DNA of 64,000 nucleotides from Rhodococcus sp. Leaf247 (GTDB taxonomy: Bacteria; Actinomycetota; Actinomycetes; Mycobacteriales; Mycobacteriaceae): NCBI RefSeq assembly GCF_001426185.1, contig NZ_LMRP01000001.1:1776765-1840764 (forward strand), read 5' to 3'. Positions 7,587-15,243 of this stretch are shown one piece after another. Under the pieces are notes generated by a model, which was not told where the DNA came from, ran no database searches, and worked only from the letters and a program-made list of their open reading frames with translations. How positions within the stretch are numbered: position 1 is the first letter of the stretch; every line of letters starts with the position of its first letter. The position numbers and the translations under genes were made by a program.

Positions 7587-8411
7587 GTGACCTCACCCCT
7601 GGCTGCGGCCGACCACGGGACGCCGGGCCGAGTGGCCGCGTTCTTCGATCTGGACAAGACCATCATCGCCAAATCGTCCACGCTCGCCTTCAGCAAGCCC
7701 TTTTTCGACGGCGGGTTGATCAACCGTCGGAGCGTGCTCAAGAGCAGCTACGCCCAGTTCCTGTTCCTGGTCTCCGGAGCGGACCACGACCAGATGGAGC
7801 GCATGCGGATCCACATCGCCAACATGTGCACCGGCTGGGACGTCGAGCAGGTCCGAGCCATCGTCGCGGAGACGTTGCACGACATCGTCGACCCGCTGGT
7901 CTTCGCCGAAGCCGCGGACCTGATCGCCGACCACAAGCTGCGCGGCCACGACGTGGTCATCGTGTCGGCGTCGGGCGAGGAAGTGGTGGCTCCGATCGCG
8001 GAGGCACTCGGCGTGGACCACGACATGGGTACGCGTATGGCCGTCGCCGACGGCAAGTACACCGGTGAGCTCTCGTTCTACTGCTACGGGCCGGGCAAGG
8101 TCGTCGCGATGGAGGAGCTGGCCGAGCAGGAGGGTTACGACCTCTCCCGCTCGTACGCCTACTCCGACTCCATCACCGATCTGCCGATGCTCGAGGCCGT
8201 CGGTCACCCGACGGCGGTCAACCCGGATCGAGGGCTCCGCAAGGAAGCGGCGTCCAACGGATGGCCCATCCTCACGTTCTCGAACCCGGTCTCGCTACGT
8301 GCTCGTTTCCAGACGCCGTCGTCGGGAACTGTCGCCGGGATGGCCGCGGTGTCGTTCGGAGCTCTCGCCGCCGGTGCTGCCACCTACAGCCTGTTGCGAC
8401 GCCGACGCTGA
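7587..8411 (+). CDS. HAD-superfamily subfamily IB phosphatase (SerB-like, Rv3661 type)
   Basis: 274 aa from GTG 7587. Motif I FFDLDKTII supplies the nucleophilic and acid/base Asp pair. Motif II is in VVIVSASGEE (Ser), and motif IV in YSDSITDLPML. A Met/Arg-rich helical cap lies between motifs I and II. The C terminus has a hydrophobic segment (VAGMAAVSFGALAAGAATYSL) followed by RRRR, so the protein is probably tail-anchored on the cytoplasmic face. The substrate is a phosphomonoester of unknown identity; the family resembles phosphoserine phosphatase but function cannot be assigned. Confidence 0.88.
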   Translation: MTSPLAAADHGTPGRVAAFFDLDKTIIAKSSTLAFSKPFFDGGLINRRSVLKSSYAQFLFLVSGADHDQMERMRIHIANMCTGWDVEQVRAIVAETLHDIVDPLVFAEAADLIADHKLRGHDVVIVSASGEEVVAPIAEALGVDHDMGTRMAVADGKYTGELSFYCYGPGKVVAMEELAEQEGYDLSRSYAYSDSITDLPMLEAVGHPTAVNPDRGLRKEAASNGWPILTFSNPVSLRARFQTPSSGTVAGMAAVSFGALAAGAATYSLLRRRR

Positions 8412-8434
8412 ATCGATCGGGTTCTCGGAAACCC

Positions 8435-8463
8435 TTGCTGTGTTGCGGGTCACAGAGTACAAA
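8435..8463 (+). promoter_or_regulatory. Candidate sigma-A-type promoter for the non-coding RNA
   Basis: TTGCTG at 8435-8440 and TACAAA at 8458-8463 are separated by exactly 17 bp, 24 bp after the HAD gene stop and pointing into a long region without genes. The predicted transcription start is near 8470. Confidence 0.45.
8439..8454. promoter_or_regulatory. Crp-like site inside the candidate sRNA promoter
   Basis: TGTGTTGCGGGTCACA matches the actinobacterial Crp consensus TGTGA-N6-TCACA at nine of ten specified positions. It lies between the -35 and -10 elements, where a bound dimer would be expected to repress. The crp gene is in this window at 26599. Confidence 0.45.
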
Positions 8464-8469
8464 TGGTCG

Positions 8470-8778
8470 TACGGGAAGACGGAAGGCCAAGAGCGGGCCG
8501 GAAGAGAAGGATCGCTCTCCCAGCCGGGCTTTCCCCAGCACGACCGATCAGTACCCACGCGTAGCTAGCCGCTTTGACGGCACAAGTGTTGTGGGCCTGC
8601 GAAAGTCGAGCATCAGGGATGAGAACTTCGCACTGGTTGCGGACACGAGTCCCGGGCGCACGATTTCTCGCCGAGGCCTCGCGGAGTCCGCTCCGCCGCA
8701 ACCCACTCTGCACGCCTGGTAACAGACGTTCGTGCTGACGGGCGACGATGCCGGGGTGAGAACTCGGCAACGTCGCCC
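8470..8778 (+). ncRNA. Candidate Ms1/MTS2823 RNA-polymerase-binding sRNA
   Basis: The 394-bp gap between the Rv3661-type and Rv3662c-type genes carries no convincing ORF. In M. tuberculosis, to my knowledge, the same gap holds MTS2823, the homologue of Ms1, an sRNA of about 300 nt that binds core RNA polymerase. Here a promoter-like pair ends at 8463, and a strong composite hairpin ends at 8778, giving an RNA of about 310 nt, the expected size. A local stem TGCGAA/TTCGCA (8598-8603 with 8627-8632) lies mid-way. The call rests on synteny, size and signals; I cannot check sequence or fold conservation. Confidence 0.5.
8740..8778. terminator. Composite hairpin, terminator of the sRNA and/or the Fic-like gene
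   Basis: Outer arms GGGCGACG (8740-8747) and CGTCGCCC (8771-8778), one A/A mismatch, then inner arms TGCCG (8749-8753) and CGGCA (8765-8769). A small hairpin GTTGT/ACAAC follows at 8780-8797. It lies 27 bp beyond the stop of the convergent Fic-like gene, so it could serve both strands. Confidence 0.7.
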
Positions 8779-8805
8779 GTTGTCGTTGCGGGACAACCCG
8801 TTCGG

Positions 8806-9564
8806 TCAGATCTGGTTGTCGGCTATCGTCGTCGCCTCGGCTGCGCCGGCCTCGAAGGTGCCGCAGCACAACAACACCCAGCTCCCGACTCCCCGTTCCG
8901 TTCCCTGCGCGAAACCGTCGGCACCGGTGCGGTACGCGGCGAGTCGGGTCGCCCAACTCACCTCGGGCACGCCGAGGTTGCGCGGATCGAAGCCGGTCGA
9001 CACCGCGACCAACCGTGAGGCCGCGCGCGCGACGATGCCGTCCGCGGTGCCGAACGGCTTCAACGTCAGCAATTCGCCGTGCACGATCGCCGCGAGTACC
9101 GGCGCCGGAGCGCGAGTTCCTCCGGTCACCAGGGCGGCCAGGAACGTCAGCCTCTCTGCCACGGCAGGGTCTGCCCGCGGTCGTCCCAGCTCGTCCTGAC
9201 TGGTCGCCAGGTCCGCCGCGGCCAGCAGATGCAGACGGGCCAGAGCTTGTAGGGGCGCACGCTGCCAGACCCCCACCATGATCGGCAGGCTGTCCCCGTC
9301 GAGAGCCTGAGCCACGCGCAGCGCGCCGGCCAGCAACGGCGGAGTGTCCTGCCCCTCCTCCGGAAGCGCGGTCGACGATCCTTCGATCACGGCCGACGCC
9401 CGCGCGGCACGCACCGAGGCCTCCGAGGCAGTGGCAGCCCACCCACGCCGGTTGGCCTTGTGCCGATGCACCTCACCGAGCGCGTTGCGAGCGCGCTCGG
9501 CGGCATCACGGACGCCCTCGAGCTCGAGTATCGGGCCGAGGGGATCCGTGCCTGCGCTGCTCAT
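8806..9564 (-). CDS. Degenerate Fic-like protein (Rv3662c type)
   Basis: 252 aa. The N-terminal half has the helical pattern of Fic proteins (ASVRAARASAVIEGSSTALPE, the region preceding the Fic core). The position of the catalytic HxFxxGNGRxxR loop reads LKPFGTADGIVARAASR: the His is replaced by Lys and GNG by TADG, so AMP-transferase activity is unlikely. The following dppD gene ends 9 bp upstream of this start, so the gene is the last one in the dpp operon. The product is probably cytoplasmic. Function unknown; it could bind nucleotides or a partner without catalysis. Confidence 0.7.
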   Translation of the reverse strand: MSSAGTDPLGPILELEGVRDAAERARNALGEVHRHKANRRGWAATASEASVRAARASAVIEGSSTALPEEGQDTPPLLAGALRVAQALDGDSLPIMVGVWQRAPLQALARLHLLAAADLATSQDELGRPRADPAVAERLTFLAALVTGGTRAPAPVLAAIVHGELLTLKPFGTADGIVARAASRLVAVSTGFDPRNLGVPEVSWATRLAAYRTGADGFAQGTERGVGSWVLLCCGTFEAGAAEATTIADNQI

Positions 9565-9573
9565 CCGGCCAGG

Positions 9574-11262
9574 CTAGCTGGCAGGTGTGCCGGCATTCCG
9601 CTCGGCGGCCATCAGTTCCGCACGCTCGCGTCTGCGAACCGCCTGCTGCTCAGGATCGGGCACCGGAACCGCAGCGAGCAGCCTCTTCGTGTACGGGTCG
9701 GTCGGCGAACGGAGGATCTTGTCCGTCCTGTCGAACTCCACCAGCTTGCCTGCACTCATCACGGCGATGCGTCGGGCAAGAACCTCGACCACGGCCAGGT
9801 CGTGGCTGATGAACAGGCACGCGAAGCCGTACTCCCGTTGCAGCTCCTGGAACAACTCCAGCACCTTGGCCTGCACGGACACATCGAGTGCCGATGTGGG
9901 CTCGTCGGCGACCAGCAGCGTCGGTTCGAGTGCCAGCGCACGCGCGATGCCGACACGTTGACGCTGCCCACCGGAGAGTTGATGCGGATACCGGTTGCGC
10001 ATGTCGCGCGACAGATGCACCTGGTCGAGCAACTCTTCGATCTTCTTGTCCCGCTGTCCGCGATCCATGTCGGTGTGCAACAGCATCGGCTCTCCGATGG
10101 ACTGACCGATGGGCCACCGCGGGTTCAGCGACGAACCCGGGTCCTGGAAGACGATGCCGACCTTCTTACGAACCGGCCGCAGGTCGCGAGTCGACATCGA
10201 CGTGATGTCGGTACCGGCGATGGACAACGATCCGGAATGCAGCTTCAGCAGCCCGACCGCGGCCTTGCCGATGGTCGACTTCCCCGATCCCGACTCACCG
10301 ACCAACCCGACGACCTCGCCGGGCTCGATGCTCAGGCTCACGCCGTCGACTGCCCGGAACCCGCCGGACCGGCGCGCACCGGGGTATTCGATCACGGCAT
10401 CGGTCAGTTCGAGCGCGTACCGAACGTCGGGAGTGTCGTCGGTCCCGGTCTGCCCTGCGCGAGAGCCGAGGTGGGGCACGGAGGCGAGCAACTCGCGGGT
10501 GTACGCGTGCTCGGGCCGAGCGAAGATGTCGGTGGACGTGCCCTGCTCGACGATGTCCCCGCCGCGCATCACCAGGATGCGGTCGGCCATGTCCGCGACC
10601 ACGCCCATGTCATGGGTGATCAACAGAATTGCCGCGTTCACGCGACCGCGAAGATCACGCATCAGCTGGAGGATCTCTGCCTGCACCGTCACGTCGAGCG
10701 CAGTGGTGGGTTCGTCGGCGATGAGGACGGACGGTTCCGACGCGAGCGCCTGGGCGATCATGGCGCGCTGACGCTGTCCGCCGGACAACTGGTGCGGGTA
10801 GTACTTGACCCGCTTCTCGGGTTCGGGCATCTCGACCAACCGCAACAATTCGATGACGCGTTCCTTCGCCTGCGCCTTGGTCACGTCACTGTGCGCGCGG
10901 ATGGCCTCGGTGATCTGCCACCCGATGCTGTAGACGGGATTCAGGGCCGTCATGGGCTCCTGGAAGATGACGGCGATGTCCTTGCCGCGCACCGAGTTCA
11001 AGTCTCGCTCGCGCAAGCCAGTCAACTCACGGCCGTTCAGCGTGATGCTGCCGCTGACCCGACTGTTGTCGGCCAGCAGGCCGGGCACCGCCATCGCGGT
11101 CGTGGACTTTCCCGAGCCCGATTCGCCGACGATGGCGAGGATTTCACCGCGAGCGAGGTCGAACGAGACATTCCGTACGGCCGTACGCCACGTCTTGTCG
11201 ACTTCGAAATCGATCGTCAGATCCGAGACTCCGAGAATGGGGCCGGTCTTGTCGTCACTCAT
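9574..11262 (-). CDS. dppD: Dipeptide ABC transporter ATPase, two fused nucleotide-binding domains
   Basis: 562 aa from ATG 11262, five bp after dppC. It holds two complete oligopeptide-type ATPase domains. The first has Walker A GESGSGKST and signature LSGGQRQRAMIAQA, the second Walker A GESGSGKST and signature LSGGQRQRVGIARAL; each has its DEPT Walker B and a C-terminal oligopeptide-transporter extension. It is a natural DppD-DppF fusion, as in M. tuberculosis Rv3663c. It energises import of di- and oligopeptides through DppB/DppC. Confidence 0.95.
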   Translation of the reverse strand: MSDDKTGPILGVSDLTIDFEVDKTWRTAVRNVSFDLARGEILAIVGESGSGKSTTAMAVPGLLADNSRVSGSITLNGRELTGLRERDLNSVRGKDIAVIFQEPMTALNPVYSIGWQITEAIRAHSDVTKAQAKERVIELLRLVEMPEPEKRVKYYPHQLSGGQRQRAMIAQALASEPSVLIADEPTTALDVTVQAEILQLMRDLRGRVNAAILLITHDMGVVADMADRILVMRGGDIVEQGTSTDIFARPEHAYTRELLASVPHLGSRAGQTGTDDTPDVRYALELTDAVIEYPGARRSGGFRAVDGVSLSIEPGEVVGLVGESGSGKSTIGKAAVGLLKLHSGSLSIAGTDITSMSTRDLRPVRKKVGIVFQDPGSSLNPRWPIGQSIGEPMLLHTDMDRGQRDKKIEELLDQVHLSRDMRNRYPHQLSGGQRQRVGIARALALEPTLLVADEPTSALDVSVQAKVLELFQELQREYGFACLFISHDLAVVEVLARRIAVMSAGKLVEFDRTDKILRSPTDPYTKRLLAAVPVPDPEQQAVRRRERAELMAAERNAGTPAS

Positions 11263-11267
11263 GTCCG

Positions 11268-12194
11268 TCAGCTCCGTTTCGGGTCGAGCGCATCTCGCAG
11301 CGCATCGCCCATGAGGATGAAGGCCAGCACGGTCACCGACAGGAACCCGGCGGGGAAGAGCACCAGGTGCGGCGAGGTCGAGATGTAGTTCTGGCCGAGG
11401 TTGATCTGCAGGCCCCACGAGATCGCCGGCAACTGCAGCCCGATACCCAGGTAGGACAGCGTGGCCTCGGCCGCGATGAACGTGCCGACGGCGATGGTCG
11501 CGTACACGAGAACGGGCGCGAGGGCGTTGGGCAGGATGTGACGGACCAGGATGCGGAACGTGCTCGCGCCCAGCGCCTGTGCGGCCTGCACGTACTCGCT
11601 CTGCTTGATCGAGATGACCGACGAGCGGACCAGTCGCATGGCCGTCATCCACCCGAAGGCGATGAGGGCCAGCGCCACCGTGGTGACGGTCCGCTCACTG
11701 GTGACGGTGAGCAGGACCAGCGCGCCGAGCAGGAGCGGAATGCCGAAGAAGATGTCGGTGAAGCGGGCGAGCAGGCTGTCCAGCACGCCGCCGAAGTACC
11801 CGGCGAGCGCGCCGATCAGGACGCCGATGATCAGCACACCGATGACGGCGAGCAGTCCGATGGTCAGCGAGATGCGTGCGCCGTAGATGACGTTGGCGTA
11901 GTAGTCGCATCCCTGCAGGTCCGTTCCGAACCAGTGCTCGGAGCTCGGAGAGAGACGGGTGTCCGACAAGGTGCACGCACGCGGATCGATGCCGCGCGCG
12001 AACAACTGCGGCACGATGGCCATCAGGACGAGGACGCCCGTGATGACGGCACCGAACCAGAAGAAGACGCTGCGCCGCAGCTTCTTCCACGCGTTGCCCC
12101 AGAGACTGGCCTGGCCGACCAGCTCCTGTGCCTCGCCGGTGACGACGTTGCCCGGCTCGCCGGCAGCGGCGACATGCTGTGCATCGTTGGTCAT
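11268..12194 (-). CDS. dppC: Dipeptide ABC transporter permease DppC
   Basis: 308 aa with an N-terminal cytoplasmic tail, one membrane helix, a periplasmic loop containing SEHWFGTDLQGCD (the FGTD motif of DppC-type permeases), then a BPD_transp_1 core of five helices. The EAA loop that contacts the ATPase reads EYVQAAQALGASTFRILVRH. The gene starts 7 bp after the dppB stop and sits between dppB and dppD. Confidence 0.95.
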   Translation of the reverse strand: MTNDAQHVAAAGEPGNVVTGEAQELVGQASLWGNAWKKLRRSVFFWFGAVITGVLVLMAIVPQLFARGIDPRACTLSDTRLSPSSEHWFGTDLQGCDYYANVIYGARISLTIGLLAVIGVLIIGVLIGALAGYFGGVLDSLLARFTDIFFGIPLLLGALVLLTVTSERTVTTVALALIAFGWMTAMRLVRSSVISIKQSEYVQAAQALGASTFRILVRHILPNALAPVLVYATIAVGTFIAAEATLSYLGIGLQLPAISWGLQINLGQNYISTSPHLVLFPAGFLSVTVLAFILMGDALRDALDPKRS

Positions 12195-12201
12195 AGCGCG
12201 C

Positions 12202-13125
12202 CTACTCGTATCGAATTCGGGGGTCGAGGAGCGCGTACAGCACGTCCACGACGAGGTTGAAGAAGATGTAGAAGAAGACCATCAGGGTGACGATGCCGAC
12301 GACCACTGCACCTTCCTGGCGTTGCACGGCGTCGAAGATCGCCCGACCCAGACCCGGCAGGTTGAACACCGACTCGGTGACGATGGCGCCGCCCAGCAGT
12401 GCTCCGATATCCGCGCCGATGAACGTGACGACGGGGATCATGCTGTTGCGCAGCGCGTGGCGGAGCACGATGCGCCGGTACCCGACGCCCTTGGCGCGCG
12501 CGGTACGGATGTAGTCCGCGGCCATGGCCTCCGACACGGCCGATCGGGTCAGTCGCGCCACGTACGCCATGGACAGTGAGGCAAGGACCAGACCGGGAAG
12601 CAGGTAGCTGTACCACCCGTCGTTGATGCCGGCGATGGGAAACAGATCGAACTTGTATCCGAAGATGTACTGCGCGACGAAACCGAAGACGAAGACGGGG
12701 ACGGACACCAGCAGCGTCGTCGACACCAGCACGAGGTTGTCGAAGAAAGAGTTCCGGCGCAGACCCGAGAGCACACCGGCCGCGATGCCGAGGACTGCCT
12801 CGAACACGATGGCGACGATGGTCAGACGCACCGTCACGGGAAGGCGCTGGGAGATGGTGTCGAGCACGGGACGCCCGGCGAAGTCGGTGCCGAAATCACC
12901 CTGAAGAAGTCCGCCGACGTACTTGGCGTACTGCACGAAGAACGGATCGTCCAGGTTGTACTGCGCGCGCAGTTGCGCAACGACTGCCGGGGCCAGCGGG
13001 CGGTCACCCGCGAGCGCGCGAATCGGGTCGCCCGGAAGGGCGTACACCATCGCGAAGATCAGGAACGAGGCACCGATCAGGACCGGGATGGTCAACAGCA
13101 ATCGGCGCGTGATGAAGCGACCCAC
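12202..13125 (-). CDS. dppB: Dipeptide ABC transporter permease DppB
   Basis: 307 aa, starting MGRFITRRLLLTIPVLIGAS as DppB-type permeases do, with PGDPIRAL in the first periplasmic loop, and an EAA loop DYIRTARAKGVGYRRIVLRH. It forms the channel with DppC. A 12-bp hairpin (13161-13196) separates it from dppA, which would favour higher levels of the binding protein. Confidence 0.95.
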   Translation of the reverse strand: MGRFITRRLLLTIPVLIGASFLIFAMVYALPGDPIRALAGDRPLAPAVVAQLRAQYNLDDPFFVQYAKYVGGLLQGDFGTDFAGRPVLDTISQRLPVTVRLTIVAIVFEAVLGIAAGVLSGLRRNSFFDNLVLVSTTLLVSVPVFVFGFVAQYIFGYKFDLFPIAGINDGWYSYLLPGLVLASLSMAYVARLTRSAVSEAMAADYIRTARAKGVGYRRIVLRHALRNSMIPVVTFIGADIGALLGGAIVTESVFNLPGLGRAIFDAVQRQEGAVVVGIVTLMVFFYIFFNLVVDVLYALLDPRIRYE

Positions 13126-13160
13126 TGGGCTCTCCTCTTCGGGTCTTACGGTTCACGCAC

Positions 13161-13196
13161 CGGTGGGGCGCCTTGCACGAGCGCGGCGCCCCACCG
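13161..13196 (-). terminator. Intercistronic hairpin after dppA
   Basis: Perfect 12-bp arms CGGTGGGGCGCC (13161-13172) and GGCGCCCCACCG (13185-13196) with a 12-nt loop, 15 bp downstream of the dppA stop and 36 bp before the dppB start. It is probably a partial terminator or mRNA-stabilising structure. Confidence 0.75.
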
Positions 13197-13210
13197 AGTC
13201 GAGAGAGGAA

Positions 13211-14830
13211 TCAGCTGACCGTGACGTCCGCAACCTCGATGTCACCGAACAGGTCGATCTTCACGTTGTCCACACGGTCGCTCCAGACCGCCTGGTTCAG
13301 GCCGTAGAAGAGCGGGGTGGCCGGCAGGTCGCGGAACAAGATGTCCTCGGCCCGCTGGTATTCCGTCGTCGCGGCGTCGATGGACTCCGCGTTGTTGCCC
13401 TGCGACAGAGCAGCGTCGAACTCCGGGTTGGAATAGAAGCTGACGTTCGAGCCGGCCGGCGGAAGTGCAACCGAGCTGTAGACCGGCGACAGGAAGTTGT
13501 ACAGCGACGGGTAGTCCATGATCCAACCGGACCGGAACGGACCCGTCATTCCCTTCGCGTCCTGAAGCGGCAGGTACTGCGCGAACTGCAGATCGCCGCG
13601 CAGGACGTAGTCGACACCGAGGTTGGTGCGCAGCTGGTTGCCCACCGCCGTCATCCAGGTGTCATGTGCCGCACCTGCGTTGAACCACAGATCGATCGGC
13701 TGCGAACGGTCGAAACCAGCCTGATCGAGCAGCGTGTTGGCCTGCGCTGCGTTCAGCTCGCACTTGGTGCCGCAGGCGTCCTCGCGGTAGCCGTCGACGA
13801 CGGGTGAACCGAAGGAGTTGGCCGGGGTACGAGTGTTGGTGAAGATGGCCTCGGTGATGGCCTGACGATCGATCGCCATCGAGAACGCCTCACGCACACG
13901 GGGATCCGAGAAACGCGGGTCGTACGTCGGGAAGGCGAGCGAGGTGATGTCGGGGCGAGCGCGCTCTCCGTACCGGTCACCGAACTGGTCGCGGGCGGTG
14001 GCCCACGCGTCCGGCGGCAGGTCCAGCATCACGTCGAGTCCACCGGCCTGGACATCGGTGTAACCGGTGCTCAGCTCGGTGTAGACCTTGAACTGCACGC
14101 CCTGCGACTGCGCGGGCTTGTCACCCTTGTAGTCGTCGTACTTGGTCAGGGTGATGCCCTGGCCCTCGACGAAGTCCTCGTCGGCCTTGAACGGACCGTT
14201 GCCGATGGGGCGACGACCGAACGCGTCGGGGTCGGTGAAGAACGCCTCGGGCAGCGGCGAGAACGCGCTGTAACCCAGGGTCACCGGATAAATCGCGAAG
14301 GGCTCCTTCAAAGCGACACGAATCGTGGTGTCGTCCACAGCTTCGAGTCCGGACATGGCGGTCGCTGCGGGCTCTGCGCCCTCGGCGGCCTGCAGGTCGT
14401 CGTAACCCTGGACGTTCTCGAAGAAGTACGAGGCGCCGTAGGCGTTGGTGCTGAGAGCGGTGTAGTTCCACGCGTCGACGTAGGACTTCGCGTTCACGGG
14501 CGTGCCGTCGTGGAAAGTCCAGTCCGGCTTCAGCTTGATGGTCCAGTTGGTCTGATCGTCGGACTCGACCGACTCGGCGACGCCGGTGTACTCGACTTCA
14601 CTGCTCTCGTCGTTGTAGTTGACCAACGGCGTGAACAGGGCTTTGAGAACCTGGTTGCCCTCGCTCTCGGTGGTGTTACCGGGAACGAGCGGGTTCTCGG
14701 GCTGGCCGATGTACAGGCTGTAGGTGCCCTCGGCGCTCGAGGACCCACCCCCGCCACCACACGCCGCGAGCATCCCCACGGCGGCGATGGCCACCGAGAC
14801 CACCGCGATCGTCTTCTTGACTCTCAACAT
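13211..14830 (-). CDS. dppA: Dipeptide-binding lipoprotein DppA
   Basis: 539 aa from ATG 14830, preceded by GGAGGA. The signal peptide ends in the lipobox LAAC, followed by a Gly/Ser-rich linker. The body is an SBP_bac_5 fold: LKPDWTFHDGTPVNAKSYVD, a domain-I signature with the DGTP turn, and downstream RRPIGNGPF and the repeats of cluster-C binding proteins. It is anchored to the outer face of the membrane and hands peptides to DppB/DppC. In mycobacteria the homologous Rv3666c system imports dipeptides and has also been linked to heme. Confidence 0.93.
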   Translation of the reverse strand: MLRVKKTIAVVSVAIAAVGMLAACGGGGGSSSAEGTYSLYIGQPENPLVPGNTTESEGNQVLKALFTPLVNYNDESSEVEYTGVAESVESDDQTNWTIKLKPDWTFHDGTPVNAKSYVDAWNYTALSTNAYGASYFFENVQGYDDLQAAEGAEPAATAMSGLEAVDDTTIRVALKEPFAIYPVTLGYSAFSPLPEAFFTDPDAFGRRPIGNGPFKADEDFVEGQGITLTKYDDYKGDKPAQSQGVQFKVYTELSTGYTDVQAGGLDVMLDLPPDAWATARDQFGDRYGERARPDITSLAFPTYDPRFSDPRVREAFSMAIDRQAITEAIFTNTRTPANSFGSPVVDGYREDACGTKCELNAAQANTLLDQAGFDRSQPIDLWFNAGAAHDTWMTAVGNQLRTNLGVDYVLRGDLQFAQYLPLQDAKGMTGPFRSGWIMDYPSLYNFLSPVYSSVALPPAGSNVSFYSNPEFDAALSQGNNAESIDAATTEYQRAEDILFRDLPATPLFYGLNQAVWSDRVDNVKIDLFGDIEVADVTVS

Positions 14831-14874
14831 GTCCTCCATCGAATCCGGCACGTACAGGGTCGACTGCACGCACC

Positions 14875-14896
14875 GTCCGCGGGTGGTCCGCGGGTG
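14875..14896. repeat. Tandem 11-bp direct repeat in the dppA leader
   Basis: GTCCGCGGGTG occurs twice head to tail without spacing (14875-14885, 14886-14896), 45 bp upstream of the dppA start. Confidence 0.6.
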
Positions 14897-15185
14897 TCGG
14901 GTGGGCCACGGGCGATGACCGGCGTGACCCGGATATTTGCTTGACTTTAGACACACTCACAAAGGTCTGTCGTCTACTCCCCCGAAATCGTGAGGACACC
15001 GAACCTCTCCGAAACGGGGCCGTAACCTGACAGGACTGGACCTCACCGGTCAGACAGCCTGATGAGAGGCATTTTCTGTTTGCCGTCACAAACCATCGCC
15101 GCTGCACACCGCCTGTCGCGTCGTAGCCACCTCTCGCCGCAGACTTCTGCGCGCGACGTATCGCGGCGGTGCGTCACCGGTCACA

Positions 15186-15201
15186 CGTGACTACCCTCAC
15201 A
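15186..15201. promoter_or_regulatory. Crp-like site upstream of acs
   Basis: CGTGACTACCCTCACA matches TGTGA-N6-TCACA at nine of ten positions. Its right end is 43 bp upstream of the acs ATG. Mycobacterial acs genes are known to respond to Crp, and crp lies in this window, so the site is plausible. Confidence 0.55.
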
Positions 15202-15243
15202 GTCGCAAGAACCAGCCGCAAAAGCGAAAGAGGTCGCGTTCGG

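Larger units (their letters stand above)
14831..15243. other. Divergent regulatory gap between dppA and acs
   Basis: This 413-bp stretch has no convincing gene. It holds the dppA leader with a tandem 11-bp repeat (14875-14896), an AT-richer section around 14936-14960 that may contain the dppA promoter, and on the acs side the Crp-like site at 15186-15201. Confidence 0.6.
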
